The notes: a model not told the origin generated them from the sequence alone. Shown: positions 28,659 to 38,706, numbered from the stretch's first letter. The stretch: 64,000 nucleotides of DNA from Shewanella canadensis (GCF_003966225.1 NZ_RXNU01000002.1:372001-436000); one strand, 5' to 3'. Numbers and translations: made by a program.

Positions 28659-29426
28659 CTAACGATACTTAGAGATGATCTGCTCATATAGATTATGGCC
28701 ATCACCAATAAATTCACTCTTTATCTCATCGATAGACAATTGCAACTTTTTGATTAGTTCAGGATCAGTGTCTTTACTGAAGGCATAATAGAGCTCACTC
28801 TCTTGAAGGGTAAAAACAGACTCGAATAAACTAGGGTCTAAACCCGAATTATGAATATTCCAACTGGCAACATTTTCTTCATAGGCCCACAGCTGAATGC
28901 GCCCTTTATTCAGCATCTTGAGCAGAGAGTTCGCACTGTGTGCCCGCTTAATACGTTTCGCTGGCACCCCAAAAGATAACAGCAGTTGCTCGCCGATATC
29001 ATCCTTTATCGCACCTATGCTGTAGTTAGAGAGTTCATCTATCGATTGAATATTTATCTCACTCCCAGAGCGTGCTAACAACACTACCTGAGTTTCAATG
29101 ATAGGTCCGACCCAATGAAATGAATCCTCACGAAGCTGGGTGCGAGTCGTCGAAAACAGTACCCGTTCAGGGCCAGCTAACGCCATCTTATAGGCTCTGG
29201 GCCAAGGTAAAAGCTGAATATTATCTCTGGGTAGCCCTTCACCCGCTCTGGCTAAGGCTGCACGCAGCAGATCGACCGAAATTCCTTTTAATTCTCCCTC
29301 TTCCTGATAATTATATGGCGGGTAGGATTCAGTTAAATACTCGAGCTCAGACAAACTGTTAGCCCGCGCGTTAAAGATAAGCGCTGCGATCCCTAAACAT
29401 ATCATCACGACCTGTTTTATCCGCAC
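28659..29426 (-). CDS. Periplasmic solute-binding protein, family 3-like
   Basis: A 255-residue exported protein. A signal peptide (positively charged VRIKQ then a hydrophobic core to about NARA) precedes a bilobed SBP_bac_3-type fold: LTESYPPYNYQEEGELKGISVDLLRAAL at the start of the mature protein, LPWPRAYKMAL, and LYYAFSKDTDPELIKKLQ near the end. Proteins of this lone type in Shewanella and Vibrio are often not part of an ABC importer, and no permease is near. Start is the GTG at 29426, which has GGGGG at good spacing; a TTG 18 bases upstream is in frame. Ligand unknown. Confidence 0.75.
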   Translation of the reverse strand: MRIKQVVMICLGIAALIFNARANSLSELEYLTESYPPYNYQEEGELKGISVDLLRAALARAGEGLPRDNIQLLPWPRAYKMALAGPERVLFSTTRTQLREDSFHWVGPIIETQVVLLARSGSEINIQSIDELSNYSIGAIKDDIGEQLLLSFGVPAKRIKRAHSANSLLKMLNKGRIQLWAYEENVASWNIHNSGLDPSLFESVFTLQESELYYAFSKDTDPELIKKLQLSIDEIKSEFIGDGHNLYEQIISKYR

Positions 29427-29649
29427 GTATAACCCCCGAATCAATCCCTAGCTTGAGTGTAGCAAGACAAACGAGAAGAGCAATATCTAAGCAAATTAGC
29501 TTAGATATTCATTAAGGATATAAAAACACTGAATTTATCTCTAAATAGTGCCAAACAGCTATGCATTTTAATACCCAGAGTTATTTAGTCATTAGGAACA
29601 CTATTTGAACCGGTCTCGGGCTCAGGTTAAGTTATATACGATAAGTCAT

Positions 29650-30117
29650 TTATACGAAGAGGGCGATCACACTACCTATGGTTGCAGCTGCTTTAAGGTA
29701 CTGTCCTGCGGTATAGGAATCATCTTCCTTCTCTTCCACTTTATCGGGGTGATCCATGCCTAGCGCCCCATAAGCAAAAGACTTCACGCTTGCGGACTGA
29801 CAAGTCTCATCTTTTTCTGTTGCATCTTCTATGTCTGGGGATGTGGGAGCAGATATCACTTCGGGTAAGTTAACGGTAGCAGGCATTGGAGTGCTGCCGC
29901 CCTGAGTTTGCAGCTTTACCGCTGTCGGGGACAGATTAACCGAACTATTCTCCACTCTGGGGTTTGTGGTTTGGGCGGCTTCCCTGTCCGTTGCCGAAAT
30001 GGGGGCTTTATCGGTGCCAGCCTGAATACGATTTTCCGTGGTCGTCTGAGTGTTAGTCTGACGTTCTGCCTGAGAGGCATTCTGAGAAGATGGATTACTA
30101 ATACCACTTATTATCAT
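29650..30117 (-). CDS. Hypothetical protein with disordered N-terminus and conserved-looking C-terminus
   Basis: A 155-residue protein I cannot assign. Residues 1-105 are low complexity, rich in Ser, Thr, Gln, Asn and Pro, so probably disordered. The C-terminal 45 residues look folded: SFAYGALGMDHPDKVEEKEDDSYTAG followed by a hydrophobic YLKAAATIGSVIALFV end that could be a membrane or helical segment. GAGG is found upstream of the ATG. There is no signal peptide. It stands alone between the solute-binding and barrel genes. Confidence 0.6.
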   Translation of the reverse strand: MIISGISNPSSQNASQAERQTNTQTTTENRIQAGTDKAPISATDREAAQTTNPRVENSSVNLSPTAVKLQTQGGSTPMPATVNLPEVISAPTSPDIEDATEKDETCQSASVKSFAYGALGMDHPDKVEEKEDDSYTAGQYLKAAATIGSVIALFV

Positions 30118-30269
30118 TACTTTAGCCTCAGAATTTCACCACTCATATTCGATAATATAATGCAAAACGCCATACAGTAAAACAATCATGGGCACAGACT
30201 CATGCTACAATTCGTATCAGCCCTCTGCTGAGTCAGAGATTAACTCCCCCCTCTATTCCGCCGCACCAT

Positions 30270-31034
30270 TTAAAATCGATACTCAAACTTAAGCCCAATG
30301 ACTTCGAAGCTACGATCATCAAGTTCAAAATGATCCCATTCTAATCGAATATCTGATTTGGGAGACACCTTAAAATTAAACCCCACTCCTAAATATGGCG
30401 ATATTCCATCAGGCTCAAGGTTCTGCTTATTGTTGTGTAGCAAACCAGACTCCTGCTCCCAATTGAACGCCCCGACATTGACTAATGCAGATACCCCGGA
30501 GGCGAGCCGGAACCGGTAACCGACTCTGGCTCCCCAACCTGAATATAAGCGACTGTCTTGGCTCAGCAGGTCTCGATAGCCATAGTCCTGTGTCGCCCAT
30601 ACATCCTGAGAAGTGCTCCCTACGCCCCCCAGTTCGATATGATCTAAGTTCAACTGCCAACCTGAATTTTGCAGCTGTGATACGGGTGTGGTTGTTAACT
30701 CTCTATCGGCTAATCTGCTCATATTGAGCTCATTAATCAGCTGGCGAACCGAATCACTCTCGAGTAGATTGGCGAGTCGATAGTCCGTCATTGAAGTAAC
30801 CAGCTGTTCAGAGCGGGAGGTACTGCGCTGAAAAAGTTCACTCGCCGACACATGGTGACAGAGTAATAAGAAGAGCAAAACGCTCAACCAGGCTGAAGGG
30901 AATATGCGTCGCTTAGACTTAAAACCTGAGTGTTCAACTTCCCCTTTAAGCTCATTGGGGCTTGAAACCGATTGTAGGCTCAAAATAGACAGGGCCGATG
31001 GAATATTAACGTCATTTGGGTTATCGATGAGCAT
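30270..31034 (-). CDS. Outer-membrane beta-barrel protein (OmpA-membrane-domain-like)
   Basis: A 254-residue protein. A hydrophobic segment near residues 50-67 (AWLSVLLFLLLCHHVSA) looks like a signal peptide but is preceded by some 45 polar residues, which is unusual. The mature C-terminal half (about 125-254) alternates hydrophobic and polar residues and ends in KFEYRF, typical of an eight-stranded barrel. Glycine-rich turns such as SGWGARVGYRFRLASGVSALVNVGAF support this. The ATG at 31034 has AGGAG seven bases upstream. Function unknown. Confidence 0.65.
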   Translation of the reverse strand: MLIDNPNDVNIPSALSILSLQSVSSPNELKGEVEHSGFKSKRRIFPSAWLSVLLFLLLCHHVSASELFQRSTSRSEQLVTSMTDYRLANLLESDSVRQLINELNMSRLADRELTTTPVSQLQNSGWQLNLDHIELGGVGSTSQDVWATQDYGYRDLLSQDSRLYSGWGARVGYRFRLASGVSALVNVGAFNWEQESGLLHNNKQNLEPDGISPYLGVGFNFKVSPKSDIRLEWDHFELDDRSFEVIGLKFEYRF

Positions 31035-31160
31035 CTCATCACTCCTCAACTAAAATCCTGTACAAATAATAAGCAATAGTTGGGCCAGCCAAATATGGTG
31101 GTGATAAGTATCAACTGCTTAGGGAGGAGTGAGGAATAAGATCAGATGCGGCGACAAATT

Positions 31161-31193
31161 CTTGCCACAAACTGCGATGCAGTTTGCGACAAG
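31161..31193. other. Long imperfect hairpin between glnE and the barrel gene
   Basis: CTTGCCACAAACTGC and GCAGTTTGCGACAAG pair around a 3-base loop with two mismatches. It lacks a T-run on either strand, so is more likely a REP-type or mRNA-processing hairpin than a terminator. Confidence 0.4.
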
Positions 31194-31212
31194 CAAGAAA
31201 GATAAACAGCCC

Positions 31213-34077
31213 CTAGAACTCGAGCACGTTTTGATAAATTTCAATCACCCGCTGCGCATGTAGCTCCACCAATTCCAAAGCAAGCTGTCCGGGCTTTTGT
31301 TGCAATGTCAGCCTGTGGTTCTCATCACGTAAAAACAGATACGCCTGAATGAGCTCCTGAGCGTCGAGCTGGGGCAAGAGGGCTAACTCTCCGAGAGTTG
31401 AAAATATTCTGATGTTATCAGACCAGATACAGAGTTCACTGTGCTCATTGGCATTAGCCAGCACCAGATATTGAGCGATAAACTCAATATCTGCGATCCC
31501 GCCAGCGCTCTGTTTAAGATCGAACTTATCCGGGCTCACCTTAAGCAGGTGATCTCGCATCTTCAAACGCATCTCTCTCACCTCCTGAGCCAGAGAACTC
31601 TTCTCTCTATGCAGCTGCAAAACCTCGGAGCGTAGTGTGCTAAAACGGCTGGATAACGCATTATCTCCAAACATAAACCTGGCTCTGACTAAGGCTTGAT
31701 GCTCCCATGTCCATGCTTCTTCACGCTGATATTGACCGAAGTTCTCTATCTCACTCACAAGCAGACCCGAAGCACCGGACGGCCTGAGACGCATATCGAC
31801 TTCATAAAGCTCACCCGAGGTCGTTCGGGTTGAAAACAGGTGTAAGATCCTTTGTGCCAACTTGAGATAAAAATGACCAGCCTCTATCGGACGCTCGCCA
31901 TTAGTCTCTGTATGCTCCGGAAAACGTTCGCGGGAGTAACTGTGTAAGAATACCAAATCAAGATCCGAGCCGTAACCCAGCTCAATCCCACCGGCTTTAC
32001 CGTAGCCGATAACCGCAAAGCCCATATCCCCCTCATCGAGATGAGTAGGAACGCCATGGCGGGAACTGACCTGTAACCAGGCTTGCATCACCACCTGCTC
32101 AATTATCGCTTCTGCCAGCAAGGTCAGATGGTCGCTCACCTGACTCACAGGTAATACTCCGGTCACGTCAGCCGCGGCAATTTTCAATTGCTGCGATAGT
32201 TTAAACTGTCTCAGCCCCTCCATCTGCTGCTCCATATCCTCTTCCGGCACACGTAACAGGTACTGACGCAGCTCACTGCCGTAATCATCTAATGAGGTCG
32301 TATCATAGAGTTGAGCCGGATCGATCAACTCATCGAGCAACATGGGAAATTTTGCCAACTGAGCCGAAATCCATGGGCTGGCACAACATAAACTCACCAG
32401 CTGTTGACGAGCGCCGGGATTCTCATACAAGAGCTCAAGATAGGTCGTACGGGTCAGAATCTGATCCAATACCTTAGACACAGGCTCAAAGGCTTTCGAA
32501 GGAGACACCAGCGGAGTCAACTCACGTAAGAGCCAGGGCATCAATTTATCTAAGGTATCTCGGCCACGGGGCCCAATGGAACGTTTAGCAATGGTGTCAC
32601 GCCATGATTTCAGTATGGGCCAGAGATCCGGATCTTCGATAGACTGCTCGCTAATGAGCGCTTGTGCATGCTCATCCTCTTGCACGCTCCACAGCTGCAG
32701 AGTCCACAATTGTGATGACTCATCCTGCTCATTACCACCGACCGTATCATTAAAGTGTCGATGAATTTTACTCATCGCAGACTCGATATGCGTTCTGAGT
32801 TCGGCTTCTGACGCCATTCCCATGCAGTGACACAATCGATACCAATCCAGTCCATTGTCGGGCAAGGTCTGTGTCTGTTGATCACCTATGGCCTGGAGTA
32901 AGTTTTCTACTCGTCGCAATAACAGGTAACTCTGCTTGAGATCATCGACAGCCAAATATTCAAGCTGTCCTAAGGTATACAAGGTATCGATAGCGGCAAA
33001 CAGACTCTGCTGACGCAGTGAAGGTTCCCGTCCTCCCCGGATAAGTTGAAAACTCTGCACCACAAATTCGACTTCCCGTATCCCGCCGGCACCCAACTTT
33101 ATATTATCGGTAAGCTTACGTCGCCTGACCTCTTGGGTGATCAACTGCTTCATTTTTCGCAGAGATTCGATAGCCGAAAAATCGATATAGCGGCGATAAA
33201 CAAACGGCCTCAACATAGAGTGCAGCTCATCAGAAAATGCCGTCCATGGACCCAAAGCACGCGCCTTGACCATGGCATAACGCTCCCAGTCCCGGCCCTG
33301 CTCCTGATAATAATCTTCCAGAGCACTAAAGCTGACCACCAGAGGGCCACTCTCTCCATAAGGGCGAAGGCGCATATCGACGCGATAGACAAAACCATCC
33401 ACGGTAACCTGATGGAGTAGGTTCACCAGACGCTGGCCCATTTTAATAAAAAACTGCTGGTTATCTAAGGCGCGGCGGCCACCTTGTGTCTCCCCGTGTT
33501 CAGGGAAGGTAAAGATAAGATCGATGTCTGAAGAGAAATTGAGTTCACGTCCTCCCAACTTGCCCATACCGATAACCATTAAGGGTTGAGGATTCCCCTC
33601 GTTGTCACAAGGCGTTCCATATTGCTGACAGAGCTCGCGATAGAGCCAGTCACGTCCGGCAATAATCAGCGCCTCAGATAGGGCGGATAGATCGAGCAGT
33701 GAATCTTCGAGGCTCGCATAACCAAAAAAGTCTCGCCAGGCCAGTCGCACCATCAACCGATTTCGGTAGCGCCTTAAAATGGCTTTCGCTTCATCTTCGC
33801 TAGGACAAGGCTCCAGGAGTTCATGCAGCTCTTTATCGAAACTCATCCTTTCAACTCTGTCTGACAGTCCATCGAATAGGGCGGGGATCCAATCAGGATG
33901 TCGGCATAATTGCTCCGCGATAAAATCACTCAACCCCATGATCCGATACAGCTCGTCACAGCGTTGCTTGTCTATTGAGGTCGTGAGCTCAGGCCATGCT
34001 TCATTTAACCTTTGCCAGTAACGATCCGCAACGTCAGTGATAATGGCGGGTAACGGCTTGTTACTGATATTTTCCAT
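31213..34077 (-). CDS. glnE: Bifunctional glutamine synthetase adenylyltransferase/deadenylase
   Basis: A 954-residue enzyme that attaches and removes AMP on glutamine synthetase in response to PII and glutamine. Two nucleotidyltransferase domains are evident: the adenylyl-removing site near residue 175 ([18 protein letters not shown]) and the adenylylating site near residue 690 ([18 protein letters not shown]), each followed by a helical GlnE linker. The ATG at 34077 gives a length close to E. coli (946) and has AGGGA upstream; the longer frame begins with TTG. In E. coli glnE sits between hldE and ygiF; here those genes are in the same window but far apart. Confidence 0.95.
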   Translation of the reverse strand: MENISNKPLPAIITDVADRYWQRLNEAWPELTTSIDKQRCDELYRIMGLSDFIAEQLCRHPDWIPALFDGLSDRVERMSFDKELHELLEPCPSEDEAKAILRRYRNRLMVRLAWRDFFGYASLEDSLLDLSALSEALIIAGRDWLYRELCQQYGTPCDNEGNPQPLMVIGMGKLGGRELNFSSDIDLIFTFPEHGETQGGRRALDNQQFFIKMGQRLVNLLHQVTVDGFVYRVDMRLRPYGESGPLVVSFSALEDYYQEQGRDWERYAMVKARALGPWTAFSDELHSMLRPFVYRRYIDFSAIESLRKMKQLITQEVRRRKLTDNIKLGAGGIREVEFVVQSFQLIRGGREPSLRQQSLFAAIDTLYTLGQLEYLAVDDLKQSYLLLRRVENLLQAIGDQQTQTLPDNGLDWYRLCHCMGMASEAELRTHIESAMSKIHRHFNDTVGGNEQDESSQLWTLQLWSVQEDEHAQALISEQSIEDPDLWPILKSWRDTIAKRSIGPRGRDTLDKLMPWLLRELTPLVSPSKAFEPVSKVLDQILTRTTYLELLYENPGARQQLVSLCCASPWISAQLAKFPMLLDELIDPAQLYDTTSLDDYGSELRQYLLRVPEEDMEQQMEGLRQFKLSQQLKIAAADVTGVLPVSQVSDHLTLLAEAIIEQVVMQAWLQVSSRHGVPTHLDEGDMGFAVIGYGKAGGIELGYGSDLDLVFLHSYSRERFPEHTETNGERPIEAGHFYLKLAQRILHLFSTRTTSGELYEVDMRLRPSGASGLLVSEIENFGQYQREEAWTWEHQALVRARFMFGDNALSSRFSTLRSEVLQLHREKSSLAQEVREMRLKMRDHLLKVSPDKFDLKQSAGGIADIEFIAQYLVLANANEHSELCIWSDNIRIFSTLGELALLPQLDAQELIQAYLFLRDENHRLTLQQKPGQLALELVELHAQRVIEIYQNVLEF

Positions 34078-34122
34078 GGTAATAATAATCCCTAACAATT
34101 ATGACAATCGACTTATTATCAA

Positions 34123-34143
34123 TTAAGACATATTATGTCTTAA
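34123..34143. promoter_or_regulatory. 21 bp perfect palindrome containing GACATATTATGTC
   Basis: The core at 34127-34139 is flanked by TTAA on both sides, making a perfect odd-centred palindrome. It lies in the divergent region between glnE and the lipoprotein gene. A possible rightward promoter, TCGACT (34108-34113), 17 bases, TATTAT (34131-34136), would place the palindrome over its -10 box. The same 13-mer (or its complement) occurs twice at 38173 and 38207. Confidence 0.7.
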
Positions 34144-34303
34144 CTGTGACTAGCGTGTAACGACCCAGATTTAATCTAGTCACCGAACTGAGTTTAAACA
34201 AAAAAAGATTACTTTTTATTTCAAAGTAAGGGTTACTATAACCTAATGAAATACTAAGCTGATTATATTTTATCAGCCTCTACCGAATATAAATGGAGAA
34301 AAC

Positions 34304-35263
34304 ATGGCAGCGATGTTCATACGTGTTCTCACTCTTACATTGCTTTTAACCTTAGTGGGTTGCGGTGATGACAGGCCCGATCGCATTGCGCAATACCAGC
34401 AATTAGCGGGTCAGAGAATAGATTCACTCAATCAGATGCTCGATAGCGGTCAGATCCGTAATGCCACCCTGCTTAAGCAATACACGGGTATTCTGGCAAA
34501 ACAACAAACTGAACTGGCCCCCTTACTCGATGAGCTGGCAAAAGATGCAACCACTAAAGGGCCTATGTTTACCTCTTTAGTGCGTCGTGTTCGCGAGCTG
34601 GGTGATGCTGGCAACTACATCGATCTCGATCAGCAGCTGGCAGAAGCCGAAAACATCTATCAAGCCGCCGATCCCAGTCTCTATAACGACATGCTGTCAG
34701 ATCCACTCAACGTCGTCGCCGACATGTCAAATGGTGCTCTGGCGCGAGTCAACTCCATCAGTCGTGAGGCTGCGGCTCTCGCCAATGGATCCGAAGATTT
34801 TGGTGCGGGCAGCCAATTAGTCGGTAACCCGGGCTATGGCAGCTGGCAAACAGGCTCAAATGGCATGTCTTTCTGGGCCTGGTATGGCATGTACTCGATG
34901 TTCTCCAATGTGATGCGCGGCCCTATCGGCTACGATCGCTGGTCTGGTCGAAGAAACTACAGTTACTACAATGATGTAGGACGTTACCGTTACACCTCAC
35001 CGAAACAGGCGAGTGCACAGAACAAAACCTTCGAGCGAACCAAGAAACAGTTCAACTCACAGGGGAAAAAATTCGACAGCCCCTATGCAAAATCACGCAC
35101 AGGCTCAACAAGCTTATCGCGTCAAAGCACGAGTACACCCAAGGCGAGTTCGACAGGTACTCGCAGTAAAAGTGGCAGCAAGTTCCGTTCTAATTACTCT
35201 AAGAACAGTAACTTCCGCAATTCTAACAGTCGCACTACTCGCGGTGTACGCCGAGGCAAATAG
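34304..35263 (+). CDS. Lipoprotein of the PspA/DUF350 locus, function unknown
   Basis: A 319-residue lipoprotein (lipobox LVGC, Cys near residue 20). The middle (25-130) is helical and charged, then comes GSWQTGSNGMSFWAWYGMYSMFSNV, an aromatic-rich patch that may insert in a membrane. The last 90 residues are Ser, Arg, Lys and Thr-rich and probably disordered or bound to polyanions. GGAG precedes ATG. It ends 13 bp before the double-DUF350 gene, so the two are an operon. The palindrome at 34123-34143 probably controls it. I do not recognise a named family. Confidence 0.7.
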   Translation: MAAMFIRVLTLTLLLTLVGCGDDRPDRIAQYQQLAGQRIDSLNQMLDSGQIRNATLLKQYTGILAKQQTELAPLLDELAKDATTKGPMFTSLVRRVRELGDAGNYIDLDQQLAEAENIYQAADPSLYNDMLSDPLNVVADMSNGALARVNSISREAAALANGSEDFGAGSQLVGNPGYGSWQTGSNGMSFWAWYGMYSMFSNVMRGPIGYDRWSGRRNYSYYNDVGRYRYTSPKQASAQNKTFERTKKQFNSQGKKFDSPYAKSRTGSTSLSRQSTSTPKASSTGTRSKSGSKFRSNYSKNSNFRNSNSRTTRGVRRGK

Positions 35264-35276
35264 ATAAGGAAATACC

Positions 35277-36176
35277 ATGACATTTTTTCAAAACTTCGGC
35301 ATCACAACAGATCTTGCCATTATTTTAGTAATCGATCTGGCTATCGCCATTATTCTTTTAACCTTGATGCGTTACCTTCAGGGCTGGACAGCCAAAGTCG
35401 ATAGCCGCGTGGAACTGGCTGAAAAAGACAACTTTGCCTTCGGGATAAGCACTGCTGGTGCAATCGCTGGCTTAGGCATTGTGCTAACAGGCGCGATTTC
35501 AGGTGAGGCAGCTGATTCTTATGTCGTCGAGGCGATTGGCATGAGTGCATACGGACTATTTGGCTTACTACTGATTAAGCTAGGTAGATACTTTCACGAT
35601 AAGATTGCCCTTAATGAACTCAATAAAAACGAGCAGATCCTTAAAGGTAATATTTCGGTTGCGATTGTCGATGCCTGCGCCGCCATCGCCACAGCCATTA
35701 TCATACGTGCGGTATTGGTCTGGGCCGAGGATCTGACTTTAGATACCTTCATCGCTATCTTCAGTGCCTTCGCCATTTCACAGATCATGTTGGTAGTGCT
35801 TACCCGCTTTCGTGAATTCCGCTACGCCAAACGAAATCAAGATGCCTCAATGCAAGATGCGCTGGTTCAAGGGCACACCGCGGTCGCGATTCGTCATAGC
35901 GGCTACATGCTGGCCATGGCACTGAGCTTCAACGCTGCCAGCCACTTCATCATCTATAACCCGGAAGCCTATGTAGCCAACCTTGTTGGCTGGTTAATCT
36001 TCTCAATAATCATGCTCGTCACACTTTCAGTGCTGATTAAGATAGTGAAAAAGTTGGTGTTATCGGGAATCCATTTAGCCCAGGAAGTTGAGCAGCAACA
36101 CAATATTGGTATCGCTACCGTAGAGCTGGCAATTAGTGTGGCTGTAGCCCTTATTCTAACGAGCCTGATGTACTAG
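35277..36176 (+). CDS. Membrane protein with two DUF350 domains (YjfL-like)
   Basis: A 299-residue protein with about eight membrane helices in two similar halves; each half has the DUF350 look (FAFGISTAGAIAGLGIVLTGAISG in the first, and AVAIRHSGYMLAMALSFNAA in the second). E. coli YjfL carries a single DUF350 domain. In other bacteria DUF350 genes accompany PspA and DUF2170/DUF2491 genes, as they do here. The molecular function is unknown. A strong terminator follows at 36206. Confidence 0.82.
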   Translation: MTFFQNFGITTDLAIILVIDLAIAIILLTLMRYLQGWTAKVDSRVELAEKDNFAFGISTAGAIAGLGIVLTGAISGEAADSYVVEAIGMSAYGLFGLLLIKLGRYFHDKIALNELNKNEQILKGNISVAIVDACAAIATAIIIRAVLVWAEDLTLDTFIAIFSAFAISQIMLVVLTRFREFRYAKRNQDASMQDALVQGHTAVAIRHSGYMLAMALSFNAASHFIIYNPEAYVANLVGWLIFSIIMLVTLSVLIKIVKKLVLSGIHLAQEVEQQHNIGIATVELAISVAVALILTSLMY

Positions 36177-36205
36177 CCCAGTACTATTATACCAACACAT
36201 AAAAT

Positions 36206-36236
36206 ACGGTTAATCATTTGATTAACCGTTTTATTT
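36206..36236 (+). terminator. Intrinsic terminator after the DUF350 gene
   Basis: ACGGTTAATCA (36206-36216) pairs with TGATTAACCGT (36219-36229) around a minimal loop, followed by TTTTATTTTA. It stands inside the locus, ahead of the aminopropyltransferase-like gene, so read-through or a separate promoter must supply that gene. Confidence 0.8.
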
Positions 36237-36266
36237 TATCCACAAGCGTTTGACTGTGAGATACGA

Positions 36267-38039
36267 GTGAGTGAAGTGACCAGTTCCAAATTAACCCAGC
36301 CTGATGCAAAGGACCAATCCCCAGCACAAGGCGCTGATACCCTAGACAAAGAACGAAAGTTAAGCTGGTTCGATGATACCTTACTGCTCGGTATCATGGC
36401 CGTATTAGCAGGTTGTGGCTTGATCTATGAATACCTGCTATCTCACTATGCAGGTCGCATCTTAGGTGCATTAGAAGCCGCCATCTATACCATGATAGGC
36501 CTGATGATCGTCTCCATGGGAGTCGGTGCCTTTGCCGCCAGGAAAATCCGTTGTGCCTTTACCGGTTTTGCCGTTTTAGAGCTCAGCGTCGCCCTGTGTG
36601 GCTCTCTGGCTATATTAATCACAGCAGCGGTTATTGGCTTTGGTCAGCAGCTGCCACTCATTATTGCCAGCACATTAGGCCTGCCACCGGATCAGCTACC
36701 CGAAGGTGGCTTTATCGGCTTGCTTCAGCATCTGAGTGAATACCTGCCCTATTTCTGGGGTGTACTCCTGGGTCTGATGATAGGCATGGAGATCCCGCTC
36801 ATTGCGCGTGTAAGACAGTCTTTATGTGATGAACACCTGATGCACAATGCTGGCACCATTTACGGAGCTGACTATGTTGGAGCTGGTATCGGTGCAGCCA
36901 TCTGGGTCAGCTTTATGCTTGCCATCGATATCCAACTTGCCGCCGCCTTAACAGCCAGCTTTAATCTCTTGGCCGGCTTTATCTTCATCTGGCGCTTCTG
37001 GGATCGAATTAGATTTGTTAAAACTCTACTTGTAGGCCATTTTATCGCGAGTGGCATTCTGTTGGTGTTGGCCTGGCATGGCCCGGGCTGGGAGCAGAAT
37101 TTTAATAATCTGCTCTATAAAGATGAAGTGATCTATGCCAAATCTACTCGCTTCCAACAACTAACATTTACCGAGAGGCTCAGAGGCAGCGGCCTGGAGC
37201 CGGTGTACTCTCTGTATATCAATGGAAGGCTGCAGTTCTCCAGTCAGGATGAGCATATCTATCATGCGTTTTTAGTTCATCCGACACTGGAAGCCAGCGC
37301 ACGGCATAACAAGGTATTAATCATAGGTGGAGGCGACGGTTTAGGGCTAAAACAGGTACTGAAATGGCAGCCTGAGCAGGTCACCCTGATGGATCTGGAC
37401 CGGGATCTTCTCAAGCTATTTACCTCACATGACGCAGATATGCCCACTCGATTAAGCCAGACCCTGCTAAAACTCAATGGTGATGCGCTCAATGATCCCA
37501 GAGTCGAGGTCGTTGTCGACGACGCCTTTAATGGAGTCGATAAGCTGCTTAAAAGAGGCGATAGATATGATGCCATCATAGTCGACTTACCCGATCCCAG
37601 CCATCCCGATCTCAACAAGCTATACTCAGATCTTTTTTATAAGAAACTGAAGGAACTCTTAAGCGCTGATGGTGCTCTAACGGTACAGTCGACCTCGCCT
37701 TATCATGCCCCTAAGGCCTTTATATCCGTCGGAAAAACCTTGGCCTTGGCCGGCTTCAATGTCAGCCAATACCATCACAATGTGCCCAGTTTTGGTGAAT
37801 GGGGCTGGAGCATAGCGACAGCATCGGGCAAGAATGCTAAAAACAGATTAAGCGATATTGAGCAGCTATCCATAGAGGACGATTGGTTAACACCGGGACT
37901 CATCAAGGGCTCATTCGAGTTCCCGGGCAACTTCTATCAGGAGAAGGATAAGATTGAGCCAAATCGCATAGGCTCTATGCAGCTGTACCAATATCACCAA
38001 AAGGCATGGACAGAAAATCAAGGCGTAACACTTTTCTAA
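36267..38039 (+). CDS. Membrane-anchored spermidine-synthase-like protein
   Basis: A 590-residue protein. The N-terminal half (about 35-275) holds roughly seven membrane helices, starting LLLGIMAVLAGCGLIYEYLLSHYAG. The C-terminal half (about 290-560) is a Rossmann methyltransferase-like aminopropyltransferase domain with the signature GGGDGLGLKQVLKW and the DLPDPSHPDLNKLYSDLFY active-site block. This fusion is known in PspA/DUF350 neighbourhoods and suggests use of decarboxylated AdoMet at the membrane. The true acceptor is unknown, and no AdoMet decarboxylase is in the window. Start codon is GTG. Confidence 0.85.
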   Translation: MSEVTSSKLTQPDAKDQSPAQGADTLDKERKLSWFDDTLLLGIMAVLAGCGLIYEYLLSHYAGRILGALEAAIYTMIGLMIVSMGVGAFAARKIRCAFTGFAVLELSVALCGSLAILITAAVIGFGQQLPLIIASTLGLPPDQLPEGGFIGLLQHLSEYLPYFWGVLLGLMIGMEIPLIARVRQSLCDEHLMHNAGTIYGADYVGAGIGAAIWVSFMLAIDIQLAAALTASFNLLAGFIFIWRFWDRIRFVKTLLVGHFIASGILLVLAWHGPGWEQNFNNLLYKDEVIYAKSTRFQQLTFTERLRGSGLEPVYSLYINGRLQFSSQDEHIYHAFLVHPTLEASARHNKVLIIGGGDGLGLKQVLKWQPEQVTLMDLDRDLLKLFTSHDADMPTRLSQTLLKLNGDALNDPRVEVVVDDAFNGVDKLLKRGDRYDAIIVDLPDPSHPDLNKLYSDLFYKKLKELLSADGALTVQSTSPYHAPKAFISVGKTLALAGFNVSQYHHNVPSFGEWGWSIATASGKNAKNRLSDIEQLSIEDDWLTPGLIKGSFEFPGNFYQEKDKIEPNRIGSMQLYQYHQKAWTENQGVTLF

Positions 38040-38170
38040 TATAGATAACGTTAGATTTGTTTAACCGAAATTGAAGGTACAGGCCATAAGCGGGCTCACC
38101 CCTCGCTTATGGCTGAATATTTGGGAACATGAACTGAATTCAGTGCATGACACTTTTCGAGAAATAGCAC

Positions 38171-38198
38171 TTGACATATTATGTCCTGATGCTATCTT
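38171..38198 (+). promoter_or_regulatory. Sigma-70 type promoter of the DUF2170-PspA genes
   Basis: A perfect -35 TTGACA (38171-38176), a 16-base spacer and TATCTT (38193-38198). Transcription would start near 38205. The -35 box overlaps one GACATATTATGTC palindrome and the start region overlaps the second. Confidence 0.7.
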
Positions 38199-38219
38199 TA
38201 ATCGCAGACATAATATGTC
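38173..38219. promoter_or_regulatory. Two operator-like palindromes, GACATAwTATGTC, around the DUF2170 promoter
   Basis: GACATATTATGTC at 38173-38185 and GACATAATATGTC at 38207-38219, 34 bp apart (start to start). They are reverse complements of each other and identical to the palindrome at 34127. Position over the -35 and the start site is the classic layout for a repressor. Confidence 0.75.
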
Positions 38220-38231
38220 ATAAGGACAAAT

Positions 38232-38645
38232 ATGAATATTCACACTATTGCCAACCACCTCAATGACCTTTGTGATAAAAGCCATACCGGCTTGCAATTT
38301 GATTGCTATCCAATCGACGGCGAAGTAGAGGTTTTACAAGTCAATATCGTTGGACGTGAAGAGATCCCAGTATTCGTATCGGTGACAGAAAACCAAGTTC
38401 TCTGCATCAGTTACCTTTGGGGAGAAGACGAAGTAAATCAGGACCGTCGTTTAGCGATGTTTGAGACAATGTTAGAGCTCAACATCCCGATGCCACTGTC
38501 ATCATTTGCAAAAATCGATGATAAGTATGTGATTTACGGCGCACTGTCTGTTCGATCAGACATGCTGGAGATAGAACAGGAGCTTTCCGTTCTTTCCGAT
38601 AACTGCCTGGAAGTCATCGACGAAATGGTCGAGTACTTAAAGTAA
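38232..38645 (+). CDS. yjfI: DUF2170 protein (YjfI-like)
   Basis: A 137-residue acidic cytoplasmic protein. The DUF2170 features seen are the QVNIVGREEIPVFVSVTENQVLCISYLW core and PMPLSSFAKIDDKYVIYGALS. Its role is not known; the family occurs almost only next to PspA-like and DUF2491 genes. AAGGA precedes ATG. It is the first gene after the double-operator promoter and lies 61 bp from the PspA homologue. Confidence 0.85.
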   Translation: MNIHTIANHLNDLCDKSHTGLQFDCYPIDGEVEVLQVNIVGREEIPVFVSVTENQVLCISYLWGEDEVNQDRRLAMFETMLELNIPMPLSSFAKIDDKYVIYGALSVRSDMLEIEQELSVLSDNCLEVIDEMVEYLK

Positions 38646-38706
38646 TTTTTTATCAATTTTTTAGTCCCGGTTCAAGTCACCGTGACTAGGTAAAAGGAGC
38701 CACATT

